Assembly (NCBI RefSeq): GCF_004124315.2
Contig: NZ_CP096889.1
Location: 2,401,001-2,465,000 of the forward strand
Source: Bacillus cabrialesii
GTDB lineage: Bacteria; Bacillota; Bacilli; Bacillales; Bacillaceae
Direction of reading: 5' to 3'
DNA: 64,000 bases
The notes beneath the pieces are model-generated. The model saw only the letters and a list, made by a program, of their open reading frames with translations, did no database searches and was not told the origin of the DNA. Shown here one piece after another: positions 51,368-59,789 of the stretch; position 1 is the stretch's first letter, and each line of letters starts with the position of its first letter. A program made the translations under genes and the position numbers.

Positions 51368-51769
51368 TTATGACATGGAAGGTATAAGTCCGAGAATCGT
51401 TTCGATAATAACGGTTAAAATAGGAACAGCCATAACGAGAATTAAAATTTTCCCCGCCAATTCTATTTTCGAGGCGATGGCCCCTTGACCGGCATCCTTG
51501 GTGAGCTGAGCCCCGAATTCAGCAATATAGGCAATTCCGATAATCTTTAAAATGGTTTCAACATAGACCATGTTGACGTTTGCATTAATTGCGATTTTTT
51601 CTATCATTCGAATAATGTCATAGATTTGGTCTACCAAATAAAGAAAAATGGCACAGCCGGCAAACACGACGATTAAAAACGCAAAGGTCGGCTTTTGTTC
51701 TTTTACAATCAAAGAAAGGAAGGTGGCGATCAGCCCTAAACCTACAATTTGAACAATGTCAATCTGCAA
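51368..51769 (-). CDS. spoIIIAD: SpoIIIAD membrane protein
   Basis: A 133-residue protein with about four hydrophobic segments and little soluble sequence, related to SpoIIIAC over one half. It belongs to the SpoIIIAC/AD family, thought to be a membrane part of the channel. It follows spoIIIAC by six bases. Confidence 0.95.
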   Translation of the reverse strand: MQIDIVQIVGLGLIATFLSLIVKEQKPTFAFLIVVFAGCAIFLYLVDQIYDIIRMIEKIAINANVNMVYVETILKIIGIAYIAEFGAQLTKDAGQGAIASKIELAGKILILVMAVPILTVIIETILGLIPSMS

Positions 51770-51775
51770 GCCCCC

Positions 51776-51982
51776 CTATCCTTGGAATAAAAACACAGCT
51801 TTTATCTTTTTAAAAAGATCATCTACGATCGTGGCGACCATAAATAAAATATAGATAAAACCTAACAGCGTCACCCATTGGGCGTATTCTTTTTTGCCCA
51901 TCTGATCCAAAATCGTGTGCAAAAATGCGACCACGATTCCCACTCCGGCGATTTGAAATATGACATTCACGTCTACTCCCAT
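51776..51982 (-). CDS. spoIIIAC: SpoIIIAC small membrane protein
   Basis: A 68-residue protein with two hydrophobic spans (VIFQIAGVGIVVAFLHTIL and WVTLLGFIYILFMVATIV) around a short charged loop (DQMGKKEYAQ). The AC/AD family resemblance to SpoIIIAD suggests an old duplication. It follows spoIIIAB by 22 bases. Confidence 0.95.
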   Translation of the reverse strand: MGVDVNVIFQIAGVGIVVAFLHTILDQMGKKEYAQWVTLLGFIYILFMVATIVDDLFKKIKAVFLFQG

Positions 51983-52004
51983 TTTATTTTTGCTCCCCTC
52001 ACGT

Positions 52005-52520
52005 TTACATCAATAGAAGAATGAGTAACAAGCCTGCTAAAAAGCCCAAACTTTTTATCATCTTTTCATTTTTCGCTTGCGCCTGCTCAGCATCCGCTTC
52101 CGAGGCTTCCAAATGTGTCAGCGCCAGCTTAATGTGCTTTTGCTGCGAGATTCGATCATGAATCCCGAGTGTCTCGCCAAACTGCTTCAGCACTTCATAT
52201 TCATTTTTTTTCAGAGACAGGGTGTCCCACACCTTCTTTAAGCTTTGCTCCCACGCCGTTTTCGCGGAATCACTTCCCTTTTCAAGCTGATCACTGAACG
52301 TGATAAAAAGAGCCGAAACAGGCTGTGCCAGCTGCTTGGCAATCTGCTGTGAAGCGGTATGAAGCGGTGTATGGCCGTACATAATTTCAGCCTCGAGTGA
52401 TTGGAGCGCCGCACGCAGCTGGCGGATTTGCCGCGGCCGTTCTGTATAAATCTTCGCCACCTCAAAACCTGTCCATGTTGTCGCCACCACAATGAATACA
52501 GCGCCCAGCAGCTTCAGCAT
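52005..52520 (-). CDS. spoIIIAB: SpoIIIAB, GspF/PilC-like membrane protein
   Basis: A 171-residue protein with a hydrophobic span at each end (LLGAVFIVVATTWTGF and SLGFLAGLLLILLLM) and a soluble helical middle. It is compared to type II secretion platform proteins and is the expected membrane partner of the ATPase SpoIIIAA. It overlaps spoIIIAA by seven bases. Confidence 0.95.
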   Translation of the reverse strand: MLKLLGAVFIVVATTWTGFEVAKIYTERPRQIRQLRAALQSLEAEIMYGHTPLHTASQQIAKQLAQPVSALFITFSDQLEKGSDSAKTAWEQSLKKVWDTLSLKKNEYEVLKQFGETLGIHDRISQQKHIKLALTHLEASEADAEQAQAKNEKMIKSLGFLAGLLLILLLM

Positions 52521-53437
52521 GTCTTCACGCCCATCGTCCCAGACAGCACATTGCCGTCTTTGTCATAAATGCGGCTTATTGTGCCCGGCCCCTTCGATCG
52601 CGATAATTCCAAATAGCGGTCAAAGGCTCTTTCTTCCCACAAACGCTTCAATGAAGGCCGCTTCATCAGATCGGATATGCTCCAGCCATGCGCCGATACA
52701 ATTACTGAAACACCTGCATGCAACGCCTCAAGAAGTGCATCTGTATCTTCCATACGCCCGATTTCATCGACAATGATCACCTCAGGGCTCATAGATCGAA
52801 TCATCATCATCAGTCCCTCAGCCTTCGGACAGGCGTCTAATACGTCAACCCTCTGCCCAAATTGATGCTGCGGAATGCCGCGCAGGCACCCGGCAATTTC
52901 TGACCGTTCATCGATGATTCCTGTCTTTACGGGCGACATGCGGTTTTTACCGGTGCTTGAAAGTCTAGCCAGATCCCGGAGCAGTGTTGTTTTACCGGTT
53001 TGCGGCGGACCGATAACAAGTGTATTCAGCCAGCTGTCTTGATATAAGTATGGAAGCAGCGGCTCCGCAATCCCCAGCTTTTCTCGTGCAATTCGTATAT
53101 TAAAAGATGTGATGTCACGGAGGCCTTTCACACCTCCGTTTTCCGTAATGACTCTGCCTGCCAGTCCTACTCTGTGGCCGCCTCTGATCGTGACATACCC
53201 TTTCTTCAGCTCTTCCTCGAGCGTATACATACTATAGTTGCTGAGACGGCTGAGGATCAGATGGGCATCCTCGACCGTGCCCGCGTAGGACAAAAAAACA
53301 GGTTGTCCTTTTCGAATCAATTCAACAGGGCGGTTGACCCGAATTCTGATTTCTTCGATTTCCAGCCATTGATGTTCCGGTATTTCAGAAAGGGCGTTTT
53401 TCATGGATTCAGGGAGAACCTCAGCGATTTCATTCAA
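52514..53437 (-). CDS. spoIIIAA: SpoIIIAA, secretion-type ATPase
   Basis: A 307-residue AAA/PilT-VirB11-like ATPase needed for forespore engulfment-stage channel function. Walker A GPPQTGKTTLLRDLA lies at about 143-157 and Walker B EVIIVDEIGR at about 219-228, followed by a SAHG sensor segment. An N-terminal domain of about 110 residues precedes it. First gene of spoIIIA; the ATG has AAAGGAGGAGG upstream and a near-consensus SigE promoter lies close by. Confidence 0.96.
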   Translation of the reverse strand: MNEIAEVLPESMKNALSEIPEHQWLEIEEIRIRVNRPVELIRKGQPVFLSYAGTVEDAHLILSRLSNYSMYTLEEELKKGYVTIRGGHRVGLAGRVITENGGVKGLRDITSFNIRIAREKLGIAEPLLPYLYQDSWLNTLVIGPPQTGKTTLLRDLARLSSTGKNRMSPVKTGIIDERSEIAGCLRGIPQHQFGQRVDVLDACPKAEGLMMMIRSMSPEVIIVDEIGRMEDTDALLEALHAGVSVIVSAHGWSISDLMKRPSLKRLWEERAFDRYLELSRSKGPGTISRIYDKDGNVLSGTMGVKTC

Positions 53438-53473
53438 CAGAGCCTCCTCCTTTCTACCGATTGGCTTCTTTAA

Positions 53474-53502
53474 AATGTATGATGTGAGGCAGACTTTATG
53501 AC
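53474..53502 (-). promoter_or_regulatory. SigE promoter of the spoIIIA operon
   Basis: On the minus strand GTCATAAA (53502-53495), a 13-base spacer and CATACATT (53481-53474) match the SigE consensus closely. It lies about 37 bases before the spoIIIAA start, consistent with known mother-cell expression. Confidence 0.9.
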
Positions 53503-53512
53503 AAGCCTCCCT

Positions 53513-53794
53513 TTATTTATGAACACCCGCCAAAATCAAAACAACTCCCGTAAAAATCAGGATCAGCTTTGCATACGACAGCTGCCCGGCAATTTGGTAG
53601 ATTCCGACAGTCATGGTGATGATAAATATTAGCGGACCGACAATAGCGAGAATGCTGTTAACCACAACCGCCTTCCGGACATCATTTGTCACAAGCATGA
53701 TAATCGCTGCCGTCAGCTCAATCATAGAGGATAAAACTCGCAATCCGGCCATTGTTAAAACAGTAGAATTAATATTTCCAAGTAAAAATTTCAT
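53513..53794 (-). CDS. yqhV: Small membrane protein YqhV
   Basis: A 93-residue protein with three hydrophobic spans (about 20-38, 45-65 and 72-90) and few charges, from the YqhV (DUF2619) family found next to spoIIIA in many spore formers. Function unknown. The ATG at 53794 has GGGAGAG upstream; the open frame extends seven codons further without a site. Its closeness to the spoIIIA promoter suggests sporulation-linked expression, but that is inference. Confidence 0.85.
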   Translation of the reverse strand: MKFLLGNINSTVLTMAGLRVLSSMIELTAAIIMLVTNDVRKAVVVNSILAIVGPLIFIITMTVGIYQIAGQLSYAKLILIFTGVVLILAGVHK

Positions 53795-53899
53795 AGCACT
53801 CTCCCAACCTCCCATTTTTTTATATGATATGCTCTAGCTTGCGGAAGTAGTCTTGTCATTTTCGTATAAAAGAAAGATTCTGTTTTTTGGCACAAAAAA

Positions 53900-53925
53900 A
53901 GCCTGCTCCCATTTGGGAACAGACT
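53900..53925 (-). terminator. Terminator of the efp transcript
   Basis: An 11-bp stem, AGCCTGCTCCC (53900-53910) with GGGAACAGACT (53915-53925), 4-base loop, with T runs on both sides. It lies just after the efp stop. Confidence 0.85.
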
Positions 53926-53937
53926 CTTTTTTTCTTT

Positions 53938-54495
53938 CTATGCTCTTGAAACGTAAGAACCGTCTGAAGTGTTGACAACAAGTGTGTCGCCTTCATTCAC
54001 AAAGAACGGCACGTTGACAACAAGGCCGGTTTCCGTTTTCGCAGGTTTTGTACCGCCTGACGCTGTATCACCTTTAATGCCAGGTTCAGTTTCAACAACC
54101 TTCAGCTCAACTGTGTTCGGAAGTTCGATACCGAGCGTTTCATCTTGGTACATCATGATATGCACAGACATGTTTTCAAGCAGGTATTTTAATTCCTCTT
54201 CAATTTGAGCCGCGCCCAGTTCAAGCTGCTCATAAGAAGAAGTATCCATAAATACGTGCTGATCTCCGTTTGCATATAGGTATTGCATTGTTTTTGTTTC
54301 GATTTGCGCTTTCGCTACTTTTTCACCAGCGCGGAATGTTTTTTCCTGAATCGCCCCCGTGCGAAGGTTGCGAAGTTTAGAGCGGACAAACGCCGCGCCT
54401 TTACCAGGTTTTACGTGCTGGAAGTCAACGACGCGCCAAATGCCGCCGTCTACTTCGATCGTTAATCCTGTACGGAAATCGTTAACTGAAATCAT
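53938..54495 (-). CDS. efp: Elongation factor P (Efp)
   Basis: A 185-residue three-domain elongation factor P that helps the ribosome through Pro-Pro stretches. The loop residue that is modified, Lys32, is in HVKPGKGAAF; in B. subtilis it carries 5-aminopentanol. The GIELPNTVELKVVETEPG segment in domain II/III is the family signature. The ATG at 54495 has AGGAGG upstream and gives the family length. It follows papA by 24 bases. Confidence 0.97.
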   Translation of the reverse strand: MISVNDFRTGLTIEVDGGIWRVVDFQHVKPGKGAAFVRSKLRNLRTGAIQEKTFRAGEKVAKAQIETKTMQYLYANGDQHVFMDTSSYEQLELGAAQIEEELKYLLENMSVHIMMYQDETLGIELPNTVELKVVETEPGIKGDTASGGTKPAKTETGLVVNVPFFVNEGDTLVVNTSDGSYVSRA

Positions 54496-54519
54496 GTTTA
54501 ATGTCCTCCTATATTCCAA

Positions 54520-55581
54520 TCACAAAATAATAAGTTCTTTTGGGGAATGGGTGATTGTCCGGTTGCCGTTTTCTGTAATGACGATGTCATCTTCTATGCG
54601 GACACCGCCTGTTTCTGGTATGTAAATGCCCGGCTCCACTGTGACCACCATGCCCGGTTCAAGGATAGCTGAAGATCTGACGGACAATCCCGGCGATTCA
54701 TGAACTTCCATGCCGAGCCCGTGCCCGGTTGAATGGCCGAAATATTCACCGTAGCCTTTTGCAGCAATGTGCTCCCTTGTGAGGGCGTCAGCCTCTTTTC
54801 CTGTCATTCCCGGCTTAATATGTGCGACGCCGAGTGCCTGAGCATCAAATACGATCTGATAAATCTCCTTCAACTGATCACTGGGCTGACCGATAGCGAC
54901 CGTACGGGTGATATCAGAACAATAACCTTTATAATAAGCGCCAAAATCAAGCGTAACAAGGTCTCCGCTCTCAATCAGTTTGTCACTGGCCACGCCGTGC
55001 GGAAGGCTTGACCGAAGGCCAGAAGCAACAATCATATCAAAAGAAGAGCTGTCAGCCCCCTGGCTTCTCATATAAAACTCCAGCTCATTGGCAACAGCGA
55101 TTTCAGAAATGCCGGGTTTCATAAACGTCAAGATATGTCTGAAGGCATCATCTGCAATCTTCGCAGCTTCCTCTAATATCTTAATCTCTTCACTAGACTT
55201 AATCAAGCGCAACTTTTCTACGGATTCAGCCACAGGCACTAATTCAGCCTCACTGATAACCGCGCTGTATGAGGCGTATGTGCCGTATGTCATACTGTTT
55301 TGCTCAAAGCCGAGGCGCTTGATGCCGAACGCTTCAATCGTGTCGGCAGTAGTCTGAATCAAGCTGCCGCCATGCTCAATGATTTCAAAGCCCTTTACCT
55401 GAACCTTCGCCTGCTCTGTGTAACGAAAATCCGTAATAAACGCTGCCCTGTCACCTGATATAACAGCCAGACCCGCCGAACCTGTAAACCCTGTCATATA
55501 GCGTACATTCGTGCTGCTTGTAATCAGCATTCCGTCAATCCCCAGCTGTCCAAACAGGTTTCTTATTTTCTCTAGCTTCAT
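54520..55581 (-). CDS. papA: Xaa-Pro aminopeptidase (PapA/YqhT)
   Basis: A 353-residue M24 'pita-bread' aminopeptidase that removes residues before proline. The C-terminal domain carries the two-metal site: Asp residues in LDFGAYYKGYCSDITRT, His in HSTGHGLGMEVHE, and Glu in VEPGIYIPETGGVRIEDD. Its position next to efp, a factor for proline-rich translation, is conserved in Bacillus. It follows yqhS by two bases. Confidence 0.94.
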   Translation of the reverse strand: MKLEKIRNLFGQLGIDGMLITSSTNVRYMTGFTGSAGLAVISGDRAAFITDFRYTEQAKVQVKGFEIIEHGGSLIQTTADTIEAFGIKRLGFEQNSMTYGTYASYSAVISEAELVPVAESVEKLRLIKSSEEIKILEEAAKIADDAFRHILTFMKPGISEIAVANELEFYMRSQGADSSSFDMIVASGLRSSLPHGVASDKLIESGDLVTLDFGAYYKGYCSDITRTVAIGQPSDQLKEIYQIVFDAQALGVAHIKPGMTGKEADALTREHIAAKGYGEYFGHSTGHGLGMEVHESPGLSVRSSAILEPGMVVTVEPGIYIPETGGVRIEDDIVITENGNRTITHSPKELIIL

Positions 55582-55583
55582 CT

Positions 55584-56024
55584 TTATTCTCCCCCTTGCT
55601 GGCTTAATAAGTAGCGAACAGCAAGCTTGTAGCCTTCAGCTCCAAGACCGACAATCTGCCCTTTCGCAACCGGAGCAATGACCGACTGATGCCTGAATTC
55701 CTCCCTGGCGTATAAGTTTGATAAATGCACCTCAACCACAGGAAGACTGATGCTTGAAACGGCATCCCTGATCGCATAGCTGTAATGGCTCAGAGCGCCG
55801 GGGTTCAGAACAATCCCGCCGTATTGCTCCTCAGCTTCATGTATCGCATCTATCAAATCACCTTCGTGATTAGACTGGAAGAAAGTGAGCTGGATATGTA
55901 AGGCTTCAGCAAATTGAAAAAGATCTGTTTCTATATCGGTGAGTGTCTGGCGGCCGAATACCTCCGGCTCACGTTTCCCAAGCCGATTGACATTCGGCCC
56001 GTTCAAAATCAAAAAATGAGGCAC
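55584..56024 (-). CDS. yqhS: Type II 3-dehydroquinate dehydratase (AroQ/YqhS)
   Basis: A 146-residue type II dehydroquinase of the shikimate pathway. Key segments are ILNGPNVNRLGKREP (catalytic Arg loop), FQSNHEGDLIDAIH, NPGALSHYSYAIRDA and VEVHLSNLYAREEFRHQS with the catalytic His and Arg residues. The GTG start at 56024 has AAAGGAGAG upstream; a longer frame upstream has no support. In B. subtilis the main enzyme is the type I AroC, so this copy may be secondary. Confidence 0.92.
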   Translation of the reverse strand: MPHFLILNGPNVNRLGKREPEVFGRQTLTDIETDLFQFAEALHIQLTFFQSNHEGDLIDAIHEAEEQYGGIVLNPGALSHYSYAIRDAVSSISLPVVEVHLSNLYAREEFRHQSVIAPVAKGQIVGLGAEGYKLAVRYLLSQQGGE

Positions 56025-56111
56025 ATGAATCTCTCCTTTTCGCGAGGGTTTCTCATGTAAAAAATGTTCACTTCTCGTGAACATTTTATCATACTGGAAA
56101 AGGATAATACA

Positions 56112-56648
56112 CTATTCTCTATGCGTTCCCAGCGCACGTGCCAGCTTTTCCGAATTCAGCTCATTGTATTCAAATGATATGGAATAACCGACAAACAGCC
56201 CGTAAAGCAAATAGATGCAAATGGTCGTAATAATTGTATCTGATTTCAGTTCGGTCACCGCGCGCACATCAGGAAAAATCGGATTAAAAACAAAAAACAC
56301 AAGCAGCCAAAGCAGCAAGCCGTATAAAATACCAGGCCACATTGTTTTTAAGCGTTTTAATAAAAGAAAGTAAAGAAAAGCTGCGCCAATTGAAATAATT
56401 CCGATTAAAATGATGCTGATTACGGTTCCCAGTCCATGTTTTTTCCAATCTCCGAGCACAAATGGCTGCAAAATCATATTCGGGCTGATTTCAGAAAAAT
56501 GAAACAAATATGCGATATAAGCAATGAAACTCCATAATACGCCTCCGCAAAAACCAGTTGCCGCTACCCTGCCGGCCATTGAAACAGGCGGTCCTTGCTT
56601 CTCATTCAATTCTTCATTTTGTTCTGTATCTTTTTCGCTTGTCATCAT
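56112..56648 (-). CDS. yqhR: Membrane protein YqhR
   Basis: A 178-residue protein with a charged Glu/Lys/Asn-rich cytoplasmic N terminus (about 1-25) and about four hydrophobic spans, of the YqhR (DUF) family conserved next to yqhQ and efp in Bacillus. Function unknown. The ATG at 56648 is preferred for the GGAGGTG five bases upstream. It is followed by an 87-base gap to yqhS and is divergent from yqhQ. Confidence 0.85.
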   Translation of the reverse strand: MMTSEKDTEQNEELNEKQGPPVSMAGRVAATGFCGGVLWSFIAYIAYLFHFSEISPNMILQPFVLGDWKKHGLGTVISIILIGIISIGAAFLYFLLLKRLKTMWPGILYGLLLWLLVFFVFNPIFPDVRAVTELKSDTIITTICIYLLYGLFVGYSISFEYNELNSEKLARALGTHRE

Positions 56649-56873
56649 GGCACCTCCAGTTAAAGTGTGCCCAAAAAATGAAATGTCAATAAAAAAGCTC
56701 ACACTTTTTGACAGCTGCGAGTAAAATTTGAAAATAACGGGTATAATGCATGTAGAAAAAGCAAGGCTATGGCAATTTTTCAGCCTGTCAATCTAGAGGT
56801 TTAGCGCTGTTTCCTGTACAATAGAGTGAAAGGAAATGGTTAGCAATCCTAAAGAAATAGGCAGGTTGATAAT

Positions 56874-57830
56874 ATGTCAAAACATAAAATTCCGCCCGCT
56901 TACGGCGGGCAGGCAGTTGTGGAAGGCGTTATGTTTGGCGGAAAGCATCATTACGTTACGGCTATTAGAAGAACGGATGGAAGCATTGACTTCTTTAAGC
57001 TTCCCCGCAAACACAATCCGAAACTGAACATCGTGAAAAAGATACCGTTTTTACGGGGGATCGCGGCCATTATTGAAGCGAGCGCAAACGGCACAAAGCA
57101 TTTGAATTTTTCAAGCGAACGTTACGGGCTCGATCCATCTGAAGACGAGACACTTGAGCAGGAAGAAAAAAAATCCTCCGGGCTGTCTATGTATCTCAGC
57201 CTTACGGTAATCGGCGTCTTATCATTTTTGTTCAGTAAATTCGTATTTACATTGGTTCCGGTTTTCTTAGCTGAACTGACAAGGCCGATTTTTTCATCGG
57301 ATACAGCGCAAATTGCGGTTGAAAGCCTGTTTAAGTTGATTTTGCTGCTCGGTTACATTTATTTTCTGTCCATGACACCGCTCATTAAAAGAGTGTTTCA
57401 ATATCATGGAGCCGAACATAAAGTCATAAACTGTTATGAACAGAATTTGCCAATTACAGTGAAGAATGTTCAAAACCAATCACGGCTTCATTACCGATGC
57501 GGATCAAGCTTTATTTTATTTACGATTATTGTCGGCATGTTTGTCTATTTGCTTGTTCCGACAGATCCGCTTTGGCTGCGTGTTATAGATCGTGTTGCAC
57601 TGATACCGGTCGTACTCGGCATTTCCTTTGAAGTTCTGCAGCTGACAAACAAAGTTCGTGATATTCCCGGACTGAAATTCCTTGGCTACCCGGGGCTCTG
57701 GCTTCAGCTGTTAACAACAAAAGAACCTAAGGATGATCAGGTTGAAGTTGCCATCGAAAGCTTTAACGAGCTTCTCAGACTCGAAGAAATATCTGAACAA
57801 AATCAGAAGCCTTCTCACAGCGTCATCTAG
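56874..57830 (+). CDS. yqhQ: DUF1385 membrane protein YqhQ
   Basis: A 318-residue DUF1385 protein. The N-terminal signature YGGQAVVEGVMFGGKHHYVTAIRR (about 10-33) is characteristic; about four hydrophobic spans lie between 100 and 250, with the HGAEHKVINCYE block between them carrying conserved His, Glu and Cys residues that suggest a metal or catalytic role not yet shown. The 225-base gap before it separates it from divergent yqhR. It is followed by yqhP. Confidence 0.88.
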   Translation: MSKHKIPPAYGGQAVVEGVMFGGKHHYVTAIRRTDGSIDFFKLPRKHNPKLNIVKKIPFLRGIAAIIEASANGTKHLNFSSERYGLDPSEDETLEQEEKKSSGLSMYLSLTVIGVLSFLFSKFVFTLVPVFLAELTRPIFSSDTAQIAVESLFKLILLLGYIYFLSMTPLIKRVFQYHGAEHKVINCYEQNLPITVKNVQNQSRLHYRCGSSFILFTIIVGMFVYLLVPTDPLWLRVIDRVALIPVVLGISFEVLQLTNKVRDIPGLKFLGYPGLWLQLLTTKEPKDDQVEVAIESFNELLRLEEISEQNQKPSHSVI

Positions 57831-57869
57831 TATCCGTTGCCCTGCTATTACTTTCGGAGGTGGACAGTT

Positions 57870-58265
57870 ATGAATCATCGTGTACAACCTATTATTGCTG
57901 TATTAATTGCGCTGGGAGCATTCGGTTTCCTCTATGTGCTGGTAACCAATCCCGGAGAAATGGCAAAAATGGCGGTAACCGTCATTGTGGCAGGCATCAT
58001 TATTTATTTTATTGTGAAATATGTAATGAATCGAAATGCGGGCAGCGAAGGAGCGGCCTTCAAAAAAGCGGCGAAACAATCGCGGCGCCGAATGAAAGAA
58101 CAAAAAGCAAAGCACCGCGCCGGACATAAGGGGCGTGCCAGCCACCTGCGAAGCGTTCCGAGCGCCAGCAAGCCTAAGCCGATGATTCTCAAGAAAAAAA
58201 GCCAGACTCAACTGACTGTTATAGAAGGGAAAAAAAACAAAAAGAAAAACAGAGCGCTTTTTTAA
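57870..58265 (+). CDS. yqhP: Small basic membrane protein YqhP (SA1362-like)
   Basis: A 131-residue protein with two hydrophobic spans near the N terminus (about 7-25 and 35-52) and a long, very basic tail (KKAAKQSRRRMKEQKAKHR, then many Lys near the end). It resembles the SA1362 family, with no known function; the tail could contact nucleic acid or lipid headgroups. The start at 57870 is supported by GGAGGTG seven bases upstream. Its stop overlaps the convergent yqhO by four bases, with no terminator between. Confidence 0.82.
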   Translation: MNHRVQPIIAVLIALGAFGFLYVLVTNPGEMAKMAVTVIVAGIIIYFIVKYVMNRNAGSEGAAFKKAAKQSRRRMKEQKAKHRAGHKGRASHLRSVPSASKPKPMILKKKSQTQLTVIEGKKNKKKNRALF

Positions 58266-59137
58266 TAGGTCCACTGTTTTAAAAACTGCTCTGTCCGTCT
58301 TTTACCTAGCTCAATCAGGGCTAGTTTTTTTTGTTGTGTTAAATGAAAATCGGTCGCCATTACGTCATCAACCGGCAGAAAAATGATGTTTTGTTCATAA
58401 CGTGACGCAATATGCCTTGCGTCATGTGCATCCTTCATCGTTTCAAACAGAGCGCCAAACAGTTCGAAAGCGTTGCGGATATTTTTTTTCGGACGCTCTC
58501 TTTCCCGCGGCGCAAGCGTTACACCGATTACAGGGCGTTTTCTTTCCTTTGAAAACAGCCAGATTGGAAAATTGCTTAGCACGCCTCCGTCAACAACCGT
58601 GGCGGTGCCTGTGTCCGTTTTTAATTTTATCGGTTCAAAGAAATACGGAATGCTGCAGCTCATTCTTACCGCTCTGGCAACCGGAAACATATCGGGGTTT
58701 AACCCGTAACGGACCAAATCATCCGGCAAAACAATCATGGTGCCGTTTGTCAGATCAGAAGCGATAAGGCGCAGAGACCCTTTCTGCAAATCGCCAAATA
58801 CCCTTATGCCTTTCGCTCTTAGCAGATCAGCAATCCATTTTTCTATCGTGTCGCCTTTGTATAAGCCGAGACGCCAATAGATGGACACCCACTGGAGCAT
58901 TTTTAAGGGGAGAAATGAGTATCGCTGGTCCAGCAATTTCTCTCCCTCCACTTCTTCAATCAAAGCGTGGATTTCCTTGCTGGTGTAACCTGACGCAATG
59001 AAAGCGGCGATAATTGCGCCCGCGCTTGTACCCGCAACCCTTTTAAAGCGGAAGCCTTTTTCCTCAAGCGCTTCATAAGCGCCGGCAAGCGCAATTCCTT
59101 TTACTCCTCCGCCGGAAAACACACCGTCAATATACAT
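58262..59137 (-). CDS. yqhO: Patatin-like phospholipase/esterase YqhO
   Basis: A 291-residue patatin-like lipid hydrolase. The oxyanion GGGVKG (about 9-14), the nucleophile Ser in GTSAGA (about 37-42) and the catalytic Asp in VVDGGVLSN (about 182-190) are present, so the Ser-Asp dyad is complete. Expected to act on phospholipids or related esters in the cytoplasm; the substrate is unknown. It stands between convergent yqhP and mntR. Confidence 0.9.
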   Translation of the reverse strand: MYIDGVFSGGGVKGIALAGAYEALEEKGFRFKRVAGTSAGAIIAAFIASGYTSKEIHALIEEVEGEKLLDQRYSFLPLKMLQWVSIYWRLGLYKGDTIEKWIADLLRAKGIRVFGDLQKGSLRLIASDLTNGTMIVLPDDLVRYGLNPDMFPVARAVRMSCSIPYFFEPIKLKTDTGTATVVDGGVLSNFPIWLFSKERKRPVIGVTLAPRERERPKKNIRNAFELFGALFETMKDAHDARHIASRYEQNIIFLPVDDVMATDFHLTQQKKLALIELGKRRTEQFLKQWTY

Positions 59138-59234
59138 CTCATTCCCTCCCCCTCCATCCGATCGTTTACTATCATTTTAAGAAAACACGCGGAGAAATAG
59201 ACCAACGAATGACCCGCGGCTCAGCGCATCAAAA

Positions 59235-59260
59235 AAGACGGCCTCCTTCGAGACCGCCTT
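59235..59260 (-). terminator. Terminator of mntR
   Basis: An 11-bp stem with some G-T pairs, AAGACGGCCTC (59235-59245) with GAGACCGCCTT (59250-59260), 4-base loop. On the minus strand it is followed by TTTTTTGA. It sits just after the mntR stop. Confidence 0.82.
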
Positions 59261-59261
59261 T

Positions 59262-59690
59262 TTACTGATTATGATGTTCTGTTTTCTTTTGGATTGATTT
59301 CAGATCTTTTTTACGCGCATCATCTTCTTCAAAATATTGAACAAGATCCCCGATGCGATCAATGCTGTTCCAGCTTAAATGATGTTCGATTCCTTCGACA
59401 TCGTTATATATTTTCTCTTCATCAACACCAATGATTCTTAAAAACTGCTCAAGCAATTCATGTCTGTATACCAGCCGCTTGCCTATTTTTTTCCCTTTAG
59501 ACGTTAACACGAGACCGCGATATTTTTCATAAATTAAATATTCGTCTTTATCTAGTTTTTGAACCATTTTTGTTACAGAGGAGGGATGGACTGCCAATGC
59601 TTCCGCGATATCGGAAACCCGTGCATATCCTTTTTCTTCAATCAGCATATAAATCTGTTCAATATAATCTTCCATACTTGGTGTTGTCAT
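59262..59690 (-). CDS. mntR: Manganese-dependent repressor MntR
   Basis: A 142-residue DtxR-family repressor of manganese uptake. The winged helix has the recognition segment VHPSSVTKMVQKL, and all metal ligands of B. subtilis MntR are in place: Asp8, Glu11, His77, Glu99, Glu102 and His103. With Mn bound it represses mntABCD and mntH. The ATG at 59690 follows GGGAGGG and gives the exact family length; an open frame of 13 codons upstream lacks support. Confidence 0.97.
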   Translation of the reverse strand: MTTPSMEDYIEQIYMLIEEKGYARVSDIAEALAVHPSSVTKMVQKLDKDEYLIYEKYRGLVLTSKGKKIGKRLVYRHELLEQFLRIIGVDEEKIYNDVEGIEHHLSWNSIDRIGDLVQYFEEDDARKKDLKSIQKKTEHHNQ

Positions 59691-59789
59691 CGAAACCCTC
59701 CCAAAAAGCACCTTAACTTTATAAACCATTACAAGTTTACACTAATGACCTTGAAAAAACAAGGATGCCCGGCAGGCCAAAAGCCCTGT

